Positions 51,525 to 64,000 of a DNA stretch of 64,000 bases are shown here, piece by piece. This stretch comes from Syngnathus acus (taxonomy: Eukaryota; Chordata; Actinopteri; Syngnathiformes; Syngnathidae): contig NC_051093.1 of the NCBI RefSeq assembly GCF_901709675.1, positions 5,909,053 through 5,973,052 on the forward strand. Direction: 5' to 3'. Made by a program: the position numbers and the translations under genes. Every line of letters begins with the position of its first letter. The stretch's first letter is position 1. The notes beneath the pieces were generated by a model. That model was not told the DNA's origin. It did no database searches and worked only from the letters and a program-made list of their open reading frames with translations.

Positions 51525-54092
51525 GAAGACGAAGAATTACTTAATTAAACACATGGAAATATTAGATATGTGTAGATATACATGTTTTAACAGGAGCCCA
51601 TACAAAAAAAATGCATGTTGGAACAATGAACGCGCAAATGACTTCCGTTCGAACCTAGTCAGGAAAATATGTTCATTAAAGTTAATTTTCGTAGTAAAGA
51701 ATTAATTGAGGATGCATGGTTCATCCTTAGTTCTTCATTTCTTTCTAGTTTGTTTTTCTTTTTTGCATTCGTGTATATGTTTTTTGTTTTCTTTCTTTCT
51801 TTTTTTCAGTGCAGCTTGTAAAGTACATTTTATTATTAGATATATTTTCTTGCACATTAAATTGTGTGGTATGCAATAGTGTTCCCACATTGATATTTGT
51901 GCCACCAATATTATTTGTCCCTTGCTTTAGGCAGCCTCCGTTTTCAGTAGATCATACATCATACGTCATACATCATACATCAATTGAACAATGAGCAGAC
52001 AGCACTTCAATTTAAAGGAGAGGTTATGCGTTTGCAACGAACCGCGAATTTTTTTTTTTTCGTTATGTACACTGCACCAAAACTGCTATTCTATTCCATT
52101 CTATTCAATTCCAGGTGTGGGAGCATTCAACTTGACCCCCGCTGCCTTCATCCCAGGTAGTATATCGATCAAGGTGTGTTGAGTGTGACTGTGACACTTC
52201 CCCCTGCCTATGTCAAGTTTGTCAGCAGCAGCTTTTGTTTAGGCTGCACAACGTAGTTCACATGGAGGTCACTTTGCTACCAGAGTCACTCACCAGCTAG
52301 GGTATATTTGGTGAACCGAACTAAATATTTGTATACTTACTATCCAAACATGACTTGAAGACAAATGGAAAGAAAACCTTATTTAACTCAGTCTTCTATT
52401 TGTGGGTAATGGTTGTAAAATGGCTACGTTGTATGGAATTAATATTGAATCGTATTTTGTTTGTTTTGTGTATACGGTCAGGGTTAGGCTGTCTACAATT
52501 GTCATTCAATAACGTAACAAATGGCATCAAGAAATCAATACATTTTAGTGAGGCCATGTACGAAATTTAGCATAATAATAATGGAAACACTGATGCTATT
52601 CAACTTGACCTTTTCCCTGATTTTTAAAAAATCATTTTCTTCAAATAATGCTCCAAAATGACATTTTGGATTAGTAATTTATTCCTATACATCGCAAAAT
52701 CCGATATGTGAAGCCCTACACGGCCTGTTAACTCAATTAAATATTAAATGTTCACGGATGTTGTCTGTTTTATCTAGGAGTTGCTGCTACTTGAAAGGGA
52801 AGCCAAAACAAAGCAAATTTCGAATTTATCCAAACAAAAACAAATGTATAAATCATTTCCTGCCAATAAATATGATATTGGCATTTGTAACTTATTCCGT
52901 GCACGTGAACGGGTGTGTGCGTGCACGCGCGTGTGTGTACGGGTGCGTGTGTGTAAAAATACTTACATCTAAACAAAATAATCATTTGGTTTTAAAGCTA
53001 TACATTGAGTGAAATATAAATGAATATATTACAATCGATCTTGTTTGCAAACACTGGTCTTGTCATTGTTTTGAAATATTAATCACTGGACAAAGAAGTG
53101 GCAACGGCAAATAAGAAAAATGCAGTTTTGCTCCATTGTGGATAGTGTGAAAAATAAACCTAGACTCATCCCTCGTTCTTTTGTTATGGAGAGTGACTGA
53201 CAGAATAAGAAAAATGAGAAATTCTCAGGCCTCACCGTGAATTAAACGAATCATAGCTGCAAACTTACAAAAAGAAATAGAAGAAAAAAATACAAAACAG
53301 TGACAATGTGGTTTGTGTATGCAAAATGATTGATTTGTAAAAATGTAATTGCAAAATGGCGATTCAACTTAATTTCGCTGATAAATTATGTTCTAATTAA
53401 ATCACAAGAAGCCATAGACAATTCTGCAGCACGTGGTATCCCATAACCTCTCATCACCATGCAGCATCACCTGACACCCACGCAAGCGCACGCATGACAA
53501 AGCCCACCCACCCACCCTCCCTCCTAACAGGATGCTTTATACTCACTGTTTCGTAGCTCTCGAATCCGACTCCAGCTCCACTTTTCCACCCTCTTATCTT
53601 ATCCCATTTTTTAAAACGCATCCTTTTCGTATTGTTGATCCGCAACTCCGGTATTCTCAGCATGCGTTCTCTCCCATCCATTGCGACATCAAGATTCAAG
53701 AGTTTTTTTCACGGAGATCCTCGACGTCTCCACAAGGTGTCTACAAACTAGAAGGAGAAATGGGAAGTCAGTCGCTGTAATTTTCCACACACTCCTCAAA
53801 AAAAAAAAAAAAAAAAAAAAAAAAAGATCAGTAGCGACCACAGCAGACTATAGGTGCTAAAAACAACCATCTCTTGCAGTATTTCCCTGCGATTAATGCA
53901 AGCTAGCTGTTGAAGGCTCACGGCTGCCGAGTACTGCGTGCTCTCCAAGGCATTGACTCACATTGTGCGTGTGTGTATGCGCGCGCGCGCGTGCGTGTAC
54001 GTGTGGACTCAAGTTTTCCAATTAATCTGCGGTAAGGCTTTGTTAAAAGGAGGAGGCTCGTCCCCATGTTTTCAACGTCATGGTGTGACTAC

Positions 54093-54109
54093 TGACCTCC
54101 CGTTCACCC
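54093..54109 (-). promoter_or_regulatory. DR5-type RARE between hoxb4a and hoxb5a
   Basis: On the minus strand GGGTGA and AGGTCA are spaced by five bases (ACGGG). AGGTGA-type first half-sites occur in known Hox RAREs. It lies 5.7 kb downstream of the hoxb5a stop. Mammals have a distal-element RARE in the b4-b5 interval that acts on several Hoxb genes; this is a positional candidate. Confidence 0.5.
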
Positions 54110-57100
54110 CGAGCAAGAGCCCCTATACCCCCCCCCCCCCCATCTCTCTCCAGCCCCCCCTCTCCTCTTCCTTTCTTTCTGCCACTTAGCCCATCTCTCT
54201 CGCCTACTCCGTCGTTCTGCATTGTGATTTTCGCTCCCTCCGTCATAGCAAATTGAATTGGGAGTCATTAATTTGAAGAAAAATGGCCAATGGCTGCAGT
54301 GGGGGTGGGCTGGTCTTTATATTATTCTCTAAAACCGATTTTCTTCTCTTTGAATGTCATTTCTCATTTCCTTTTGGAGTGAAACTATTAATGACACACA
54401 CGAGATCTGTGGCTTTATAACAAAAACAGTATTAAAGATGATTTCAAATCTAAATTCGGTCTTTTTTTTTTTTTGCATTTTAATCTGTACTGAGGTGAGC
54501 ACACCTTAACACATTTGAGGAAGTTTTTCTTATTATTTGTGTTTGCATCGTGCTCATTTGATCACATACTCTTGTACAAAACATCTAAGTATCATGCTTT
54601 AGGAAGAAAAAAAATACATGGTTATTACTCAGGTTGGAGACAGACAGGCGAGCGATGCGAACTAAACCCAATCAATGGTGAACTCAGGATGAACCAAGAT
54701 GGGTTCCTCCATGATGTAGTTTTTACCAGTGCATCTGATATTTTATAGCTGACTTGGGTGCAGGCAAAGGACGAAACGCAAAATGACTAACAATAGGAAT
54801 ATTGCAAGCTTAAAATTTGATAGTTGAAGGATGCAGTTCATGTGACTGACCTGTGGGAGGTCCATACCACAACTATTATTATTATTATCATTATTATTAT
54901 ATTTACAACACTAATATTTGGTTTTATGTACGGGGGAAAAAATATTTGCCTCATTAGAGATGCTATCGGGTGTTAGCAAAATACGCAATCGACACCAAAC
55001 CACATCACCCAAAACACATCTCCGCATCCAACCCCTCAATGTTACCTCCTTTACTTTCCATCCACGCCACACTCACTCACTCAACTCGATACTTTATATA
55101 TAGCAGCCCTATGCTTTTGTCCCTGGAAAAGGAAGGTCATGTATTCACCTCTCCTTTGCCTCCTGTCATCATTTCTCTCATACCTCTCTGCCTCCCTCCC
55201 ATGTTTGTGTAGTCTTAGCCTACAGCAATTGGTTTGGAGAAGAAGGAGAGGGAGGAACCCACGCATGCACGACGGTAAACTTTTGACCCTTCAACTCCTT
55301 GAACCTTCTGCTGCGAGCTGTATAGTTGACACCTAAGAATTCTGCTCTGATAATAAGGCTAGGGTGCTATAGTTCCTTCCTCGGGCAGGAAACTGAGTGA
55401 AACAATGGCTTGCAGCCAATGTAAGGTTTTACATTGAGAGCTCATCACTAGATTAAAGTTGATTAAAGTCAGACTGAAATTATCTACCGCTTCACAATTC
55501 AAGTCATAATTACACCGGTGCATCATCTAAGAGCTCCCGCGAGATGCAATTCTAACATGCATTTGAATGGTAAAGCGGATATGAGACGTTATCTAGTTGC
55601 AGGGTTTAAGAACTGCAGGCTTATCTTGTCCTCCCGGTCTCAAGCGGTCTCTGGTGGCAGCGGGGTGAGCTGCATTTGTTGTTGTATATTCCTCAGCACA
55701 GCTCATTTCATTGAAGTGGAAATCCTACCAAATTCCTTGGAAGCATATTAAGGACTGGGTGGATCCCCAGCTATAATGTCGTGGTAGTAATAGACTTCAT
55801 TGTCTCAAGAAATGATTAAATTTCACTTATACATAGTATTTATTATTGCAAATATATATTTTTTCATCTATAATGACAGGCAGAACAATGGAATGCTCTT
55901 CCATTTGATGGTAGAAGGTATAAATCCTATGAGATTTTGTGTTTAATTAAAGATCAAGGTATCAAATTGAGGGAGTAAATTTGGCAGTAAATCACGAAGC
56001 AGTCATCATTATTTATTTATTTTTATATATTTTTTTAATTTATGTATGTATTTATTTTTTTAATATATTTTTTAAAATTAATCTATTTATTTATTCATTT
56101 ATTTATTTAATCATGTAGTAGAATGTGAAATCTGTCTAATGTAAAGTAGGTGCCTTGGAATATTAAAGGTTGGGGAGCGTTAGGTTTAGGAAATAGTTGA
56201 CGAAAGACATAGTCCTTATTTTTTGCATAAATATAAACATTTACATATTACCACCATCGACAATAACCACCCATTCACTATTGTTGTCCAAAGTGAGCCC
56301 TCCTTTGTTTTACAAATCTGTGTGATTTCTCCAACTGGCCTGGGATGTAATTTATTTGCCTGAGGTAAACTTCCTTTCCCTGTGACCTGGAAATTGGGAA
56401 CATTGATGCACAAACAAAAGCAGTGAGTTGTTAGGCTATTTTCTTTCCTCTGTGTAAGTGACATAAACAAACACACATGGGAGGGGGGTTGATGGGCTTT
56501 TCCTCGCATGCACGGCCTGCGCATGTGCAGAGCAGTTACAGCCTGTCTGGTGACCTCGCAATGACTCCGGGTTGGTACATTATTCATGAACCAACATTAG
56601 TATGCAGAAGACACGGTTCAGAAGGAAAGCGATTCTCGGATACTCGAGTGGAATATTTAGAGTGAGGTGTATGTGTTGGATTTGAAATACTTTTAGCCGA
56701 CTCCAAAAGGAATGAATATGTGCCTCCAACAAACATTAATTTTTTTGTGGATGACTGCAAGCAGATCCACACACACCACAAACAATGGTAGAAGAACAAA
56801 TTGACCGCAACATGACCAAAATACTCGATTCATTCCAAAGTCATGCCTACATCCGTGTGCACGTCTCTCAGATGCAACAATACACTCCTTGATTACCTCT
56901 CCACAAAAGCTTCAGGAGTGTCCAACTCCAAGACAAACCCAGACACACCTCTACAATGCAAAGAAAAGGGGGCCAAGTCACATTTGTGACTCACCCACTC
57001 GTCATCACCTGTGTGGGCAAGGTCAGCGCCTTGTGGCAAGCGTGTACAGGCTCAAAGGAGCAAGACAGCTTATGTACATAAACCGAATAATGGTGGAAAA

Positions 57101-57125
57101 GCAGTTCTGCAGTTCAGCGGGGTGC

Positions 57126-57135
57126 GCACACACAC

Positions 57136-57181
<46 letters not shown>

Positions 57182-57209
57182 CGCACACACGCACACACAC
57201 ACACACACA
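57126..57209. repeat. (CA)n microsatellite with CG-containing variants
   Basis: About 40 CA units, interrupted near 57175-57192 by ACGCAC variants. Confidence 0.95.
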
Positions 57210-57419
57210 AGCATTTTTCGCTTCAAAAATAGCCTATTTGCGTCACAGATTCATATACGGACCTGTGTAATATGGGGCTCGGGGATACCTGTTGTGGGGG
57301 GGAAGGAAGTTCCTGTCGTCAGGAAAAGAGGAAGTAAGTATAAAAGGAAAAGGGGAGTTTTTGCTTTCCTGTTTACCGAAGCGAAATTTCCTGCAAACCA
57401 CGGCTGCAATTTCTGATGC

Positions 57420-57473
57420 AAACATTGCTCTTTTTTGTATTTATAACAATAAGTACAAAAAAGAGCAATGTTT
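57420..57473. repeat. Perfect 20-bp inverted repeat with 14-base loop
   Basis: The arms 57420-57439 and 57454-57473 are exact reverse complements and contain CATTGCTCTTTTTTGTA. The loop is TTTATAACAATAAG. It could form a stable RNA hairpin on either strand. There is no recognisable microRNA seed. Confidence 0.85.
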
Positions 57474-58351
57474 ATGTTTAATGTTTATGAGTGACTGGGG
57501 AAAAAAAAGAAATATATATATATAATTAAACAAGAAATTAAATAATGTGTCTAAATAATTCATTTACTTTTTCTGGGATTCTAAAAAAATAAGAAGAGGA
57601 AGAAGAAAAAAATACCATTGTTTCAGTTCTGCATTAATCCAATATTGTCCATAATTTGTTCCAAGTAATGGGGTAAATTATGCACACGCCTGGGTACTTG
57701 GGGGGGAGGGGAGGGACAACCAAAACAATAGCTTCGGATGTTATCATGAATTTTACGACATTTAAAACAAAAGTGTTGACAAGATCTGCTAGGCACATGG
57801 AAGGATATCTATACTACAATATAACTTGAAGTTCATGCTATACTTCATAAATGAATCTCTTGTGTTCTAGCCTCCAATTTTGCTCAATTTATGTTTCCCA
57901 TGCAGTTTACACGCACATAAATACGCAACGTGATCTTTCCCTTACAAATACAGCTATAATACATTTGATGGCATCATGCAAAGGCTACAAAAGCTGCAAC
58001 AAAGTCCCCAACTGCATAAGTAATATTTGCAACAGAGTGAAACAGTAATCAAACACGCTTCTCTTACTTTTCCAAAGTAATGCACGCCAGTACTTACTTT
58101 GTACCCCCTTTCCTTCTTCCTTGAGATTTTTCCCATGCATCGACAACGATCGTGACCGGCCCTCTGAGCCTGTGTGGACCCGAGTGGGATCAGTGACCAT
58201 CCTGCGTGCACGGCCTGTGCTCGCAATCCTCTCCCTCCCTCTGCTGTTCTGTCTCTACTTTACTGACCCCTTTAGGATCCCCTAGAAGCAGTTAAACAGT
58301 CACTTGATTTCTAGAATCTTGAATATATTGTACAATGTCAACTCCCCAAAA

Positions 58352-58371
58352 CCATAAAACTAGCTTTATGG
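58352..58371. promoter_or_regulatory. Cdx/posterior-Hox type palindrome
   Basis: CCATAAA and TTTATGG face each other across a six-base centre, with CCACGTGAC seven bases on. CCATAAA is a Cdx and posterior-Hox binding core, and Cdx proteins are known regulators of mid-cluster Hox genes. It is 1.4 kb 3' of hoxb5a. Function is inferred. Confidence 0.35.
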
Positions 58372-58865
58372 ACCCCACGTGACTAGTGGACAGCCAGTGA
58401 GCAGTATCAGTTTGAGGCCACGCAGGCCTGAACTTTACGATGCAACTTGAAGATAAAAAGCACTCATCTGTTCGACATGTAAATGTCAAAGCTGAATTCG
58501 TTTTTATGGTGCAACCCAAAGCAGTGGAAATATCTCAATTGTCGAGCACATTGAACGGAGGGTCGTGTACGGATAATTCTCGTAGGGGGAAAAAAAAAAC
58601 AAGAAAGAAAAGAAGAGAATATACTTGTAGTCCCACATCAGTCGGTGAGTTTGAAAAGTTTTGTATTTTAAATCTTTCAGCTATTCTGAACTTATTTGCG
58701 TTGCCCTTAGAGATTTAGAATAACTTAGTTTGCCAGGTCTGATATGAAATATTAAATTGCCACAATAATGCAAAAAAAACAAAACAAATTGTTCTGTTAT
58801 GGAGTAAAGCTCATGTTTGATGCTCCATATATCATTTTATCTGTCCATGGTGGACGTTTGCTGTA

Positions 58866-58925
58866 CAAGTTCTTCTTTTATCAATGTTTGGCTCTTCTTC
58901 AAGTTCTTCTTTTATCAATGTTTGG
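58866..58925. repeat. 34-base tandem duplication
   Basis: CAAGTTCTTCTTTTATCAAT and the following bases occur at 58866 and again at 58900, nearly identical, giving 1.8 copies. Confidence 0.85.
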
Positions 58926-59782
58926 TTCTATTCGGTCAGAAGGTCAACCCAACAATAGTACAATTGCTGTATCTAATATTCCATTACAAGGTTAATATTA
59001 CGTTTTGATTGAGGAAGTCATTTATTACGATGCCGTAATTTGCGTTTAGGAATATGCTGCATAATTATATTGTATCATACGGCGTGACTCAACAGCACAA
59101 CAATATTTTGTCAAAATGTATACACAAAAGAACTCAAAGATTTCCAGAGCTAATAACATCATGCAACAGCCATATGATTAAAATGCATTTTGATTTACTT
59201 AAACACATATCACAATGACAATATAATAGAGGGAGAGGACAAAATTGCATGAAAAGTTGCCCCCCCCCCCCATAAAGGCGCATTTACACACACACAAGAC
59301 CAAAAACTCCAGAGCAGAATTTAAAGGCATTCAAAATTGTAATATTTCGACTATACGTACACGTTAGGCTCAAATAACTTACAATAAACATCTTGAAAAT
59401 GTTCACCAGGATGGCTGAAGATTTTTTTTTTTTGCGGAGGGTGGGGGGTGATAAGAGGTGTAAGACTTATACTCTTTTTTTTTTTTTTTTTTTCCCAAAA
59501 CGAAAACACGATAACTCTACCACAGTACCATAGTTTCACGTTTACCCAAAACACAGTGGTCCACCATGCAGAAGAAATGAAAGTGCCGTGTTGATATTCA
59601 GTACTGCGTCAAAAATGAGGACATGAATAAATTTTCGTTTGCATGGGGCTCCAAGTTGATTTGCGATTTTTCCCTCTCGATATCTTACATTGGCTTTTTT
59701 TTTTTAATCTCCAGTTTCTCTCTTTAGAACACAAAATCTCCCCTGTAGGCCTAATGAGAGGATGATTTAAAATGAATAATTG

Positions 59783-61235
<1,453 letters not shown>

Positions 61236-61457
61236 TTAGGTTGGTTTAGAGAGCTGCGTATTGTTAATGTTATAGGAATCTTAATTTGGAGGATTCCTCG
61301 TGGTCCTTATAACGCGCTTACTTTCATCGATTTATGATGTACAGTTTGAATTATGGCGATGTACTTGGTTTTTTAGCTATGTATGCGCCGTCCAAATATG
61401 GGGGTGGGGTGTTGAGTGTATGTTTGAGGGAGTGGGATGGGTAGGGCGCAAAGAGGA

Positions 61458-61478
61458 GGGGGGGGGGGGGGGGGGGGG
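61458..61478. repeat. Poly-G run (21 G) upstream of hoxb5a
   Basis: Twenty-one consecutive G on the plus strand (C-run on the gene strand), 220-245 bases above the ATG and 21 bases from the E-box. Run length may be subject to assembly error. Confidence 0.85.
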
Positions 61479-61498
61479 CACAGAGAGCTGAAGGGAGC

Positions 61499-61507
61499 GG
61501 TCACGTG
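61499..61507. promoter_or_regulatory. GGTCACGTG E-box upstream of hoxb5a
   Basis: A CACGTG box in the same GGTCA context as those upstream of b1a-b3a, about 0.27 kb above the hoxb5a ATG. Here the palindrome is not extended on the right. Confidence 0.45.
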
Positions 61508-61658
61508 CTTTTGTTGACCCGTCGTAAATTCTCGCCGATGACTGGATAGGTAATTCATGTTCTGAGGTTTCTAATGATAAAGGCATGGGCGGGGGCAATT
61601 TCTCCCTCCCTTTCTGTCACTCTCACACGCGTGCACACAGTGCTGCAGCTGAGCTCAG

Positions 61659-61673
61659 AGCGCCACCTACTGT
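61659..61673 (-). promoter_or_regulatory. Consensus CTCF motif between hoxb5a and hoxb6a
   Basis: On the minus strand ACAGTAGGTGGCGCT matches NCANNAGRNGGCRSY at every position. It lies about 0.43 kb upstream of the hoxb5a ATG. CTCF sites at the Hox 5|6 interval act as chromatin boundaries in mammalian Hox clusters, so position and sequence both fit. Occupancy is not shown. Confidence 0.6.
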
Positions 61674-61699
61674 TAGAATTTATTGCAGCAATCAAAATG

Positions 61700-63830
61700 A
61701 CGGAGGTGATGAAATTCACTACGCGAGTCTTCAAATCTTTGCAAGTGTATCCGAACTAAGCCGCAATTTGCACTTTGCTATCCATTCTTGGGGTCTTGTA
61801 TATATTAAAAAAACATGATAGAAAATAATTTTGTTATAGGTAAAATGTGCCAGAGTGAACTTTGCGCTACATTTTTAGTCATTGAAATATAAAGGCAAAT
61901 CTGTTGGCTTCCCTGGATGAAATGGAAAATAACATTACGATATCAAAGTATGTTTTTTTTTTTTTAGAGCACACATTAAAACACAAATTATAATACACAT
62001 AATACGAATTATATAAACATAACTACAAACTCACTGTTATTGTTCAATTGTTGTACTCGGTATACTGCAAGTCTTGCACGGGAGAGACAGTCGATTTAGA
62101 TTTGAATCTTCGTCAACTGTGAACATTCTCTATTCTTAATATAAGATATATGAATGGTGAATAGAAGCAGCTTTTGATAAGAGCATCAGAGAAAATCATA
62201 CGCAAGTGCATTCAGGGAATCAAATTTGCAGAAGCACACACACAATCTACAGCAACGCAACAATAGTCACTGCATGATTTTAGTCATTTTCCTGCTAGAA
62301 AAAAAAAATTGAACAGGGATGTAAAAAGTCGGAGTGACTCATGTCATGTTTTTTTTTTTTTCTTTTAATTAGTCATTCAAAATATCCTTCAAGTGAACGA
62401 GACTTTATCACCATTGGCGATAAATGATGCATGCCCAAAGAAGACCACACATTGCACGTTATAGCCGAACATATTCACCTTAATTCGCACTCTGCTTATC
62501 TGACCCCCCCAAAAAATTATCAAAGACTAATTGTTTCATCAAAATCTGGCTGGAGTGGGCTATAAGTATAATTCACATTGTCCCTTTCTTCATTTATGCC
62601 TCATTTTCGTCTTTTTGTCCCCCGAGTACTAATAAAGTTAAGCTTTCTCTCCTGCGGGATGGAACGTACGGTCACACAGGGGACAAGCATGGTTCAAAGG
62701 GTCACAAGGACATTGTCCACTTTGTCTGGGTGAAGTGTGTGTTTATGGGTGTCGTGTCTGGCCGCTCAGCTCGAGGCCAGGTCAACTTTCACCCCATCGG
62801 CCAGCTCATCAATTAGCTCGGACCACCAGCAACATTGTGCCCCCTGTCTAGAAGAAATTATATAGAGATATGCCGACTGGCTGAGCATCATTATTATTTT
62901 TATAATTTTCCTGGACAAAAAAAGCAACCTCTTTGCAGACTTAAACTACATTTCTTTACATTTTATTGGACATATAGGTAGTATTGGTCAGTACTTGACA
63001 AACACAGACATAATAACCAAACAATGCAAAAGCCCATAAAATATACAATTTCTAAATGACCACATTTCAGAATACTTAAAGTAGTTCATAGAATAACAAC
63101 ATGTTATTCCCCCAACTTCACACCACCACTCCGCTTAAGTAAAACCGTCAAGTATTACCTTAAGTTCCCCCTCCCCTACAAAATGATGCTAAACCTCAAT
63201 ATGTGTCGGGATTTTGACCCAGCTTTTTTTTTTTTTTTTTCAAATATACAGTACATATTAAATACGAGTGCCAAACAAACACATTGTTTTTACATTTTGT
63301 GTCTCTTCTCTTAATTTTGTGGACGGGTCATACTAAAAGTTTAAGACTCGTTCTTGTAAATTATACCAAAGAAATGAACACAGTGATTAAAATTCAAGTG
63401 CTTATAGGAGAGCGGAAAATCATACGCGAAAAGAGAAAATTACTCGCTTTTTGGAAAACGTAACATGAAATGTGTTGTTAAACAACACGTTAAAACGGCT
63501 GGTTTAAAACCACCAAAACGCACCAGGCAAAATGTACCATCTTGCCCACCGTAGCATTTTAAACGACGTCCCTTTTCTCCTTTCAAATCACACAGATAAA
63601 AACGAATTGAATGATGACGCAAGTGGGGGTCATATATGGCTCCGATTCGGTTCTTCTCATTTAAAACAATACAATGCAATTAAACACAGGTTACTTTCCC
63701 AGAGTTTGAAGTTCAGACCAAGGGCGTTGAAGGAATGAATGCGCTTTAAGGAAGAAGATGACAAAGCATTCATCAGAATGTCTTTTCTACCATCTTCTCC
63801 TATCGCTTCCATTTATTAGTCTTTGTTTTT
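61700..63830. other. hoxb5a-hoxb6a spacer
   Basis: Non-coding. The part at 62640-62900 has few repeats and many nuclear-receptor half-sites and looks conserved. Elsewhere the sequence is AT-rich with homopolymer runs. I see no gene. Confidence 0.6.
62691..62712 (+). promoter_or_regulatory. DR2 RARE array between hoxb5a and hoxb6a
   Basis: GGTTCA, GGGTCA and AGGACA follow one another in direct orientation with 2-base gaps. The first two form a good DR2. Facing AGGTCA and TCACCC half-sites lie about 75 bases on (62779-62794). It may control hoxb5a or more 5' genes; this is inference from motif and position. Confidence 0.5.

Positions 63831-64000
<170 letters not shown>

Larger units (their letters stand above)
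51007..59782. other. hoxb4a/mir-10c to hoxb5a spacer
   Basis: I see no protein-coding gene. The spacer contains microsatellites, hairpins, one DR5-type RARE and a Cdx-type palindrome, listed separately. A CATACAT minisatellite lies at about 51950-51978 and an ATTCT repeat at about 52086-52112. A 28-base poly-A run is at 53798-53825. Confidence 0.6.

Noticed and set aside
54848-54864. TGACCT...AGGTCC pair as a RARE
   Set aside because: The half-sites point away from each other and one is imperfect, so it is not a direct repeat.

Overview
This window is most of the 3' half of a teleost fish HoxBa cluster. Five complete two-exon Hox genes and the end of a sixth all lie on the minus strand, in the canonical order 3' to 5': hoxb1a (11568-13230), hoxb2a (20270-22762), hoxb3a (27633-29845), hoxb4a (47967-49771), hoxb5a (59783-61235) and the last part of hoxb6a exon 2 (63831-64000, cut by the window edge). 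Each complete gene has a hexapeptide (WM motif) near the end of exon 1, a phase-1 intron, and exon 2 carrying an intact 60-residue homeodomain. I recognised the genes from hexapeptide, homeodomain and tail signatures. A B cluster with both paralogues 2 and 4, plus a mir-10c-type microRNA upstream of hoxb4a, fits the teleost 'Ba' copy. Short introns, fish-type repeats and abundant microsatellites suggest a ray-finned fish, probably a percomorph. The species cannot be told from sequence alone.

Layout. 1-11567: gene-free 3' flank with simple repeats, transposon scraps, a small MITE, two CTCF-like motifs and a candidate retinoic acid response element (RARE) 1.7 kb downstream of hoxb1a. 11568-13991: hoxb1a with a well-preserved rhombomere-4 autoregulatory block (Meis/Prep, three Pbx-Hox sites, Sox-like site). 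14000-20269: the b1-b2 spacer, unusual for a Hox cluster because it holds hAT debris, a tandemly duplicated tRNA-Gln-like sequence and about 1.5 kb of interstitial telomere-like TTAGGG satellite with higher-order structure. 20270-24850: hoxb2a with upstream E-box/CCAAT and a candidate Pbx-Hox plus Krox20 element. 25694-26069: a palindromic TTAA-flanked MITE. 27633-31920: hoxb3a with a probable 5' untranslated exon. 31921-47966: a long spacer with extreme microsatellites (about 190 bp of CT), a perfect 31-bp hairpin, a perfect DR5 RARE and a possible distal 5' exon. 47967-51006: hoxb4a and mir-10c. 51007-59782: spacer with a second DR5 RARE and hairpins. 59783-61700: hoxb5a, with a poly-G/E-box promoter and a consensus-matching CTCF motif upstream. 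61700-63830: spacer with a DR2 RARE array.

How it works together. The genes encode homeodomain transcription factors that pattern the hindbrain and anterior trunk along the head-tail axis. The RARE-like repeats are spread through the spacers (b1 3' flank, b3-b4, b4-b5, b5-b6), as expected for retinoic acid control of anterior Hox genes. The Pbx-Hox elements upstream of b1a and b2a fit auto- and cross-regulation in rhombomere 4. A GGTCA(C/T)GTG motif recurs upstream of all five complete genes. Regulatory calls rest on motif reading and remembered literature, not on alignment.
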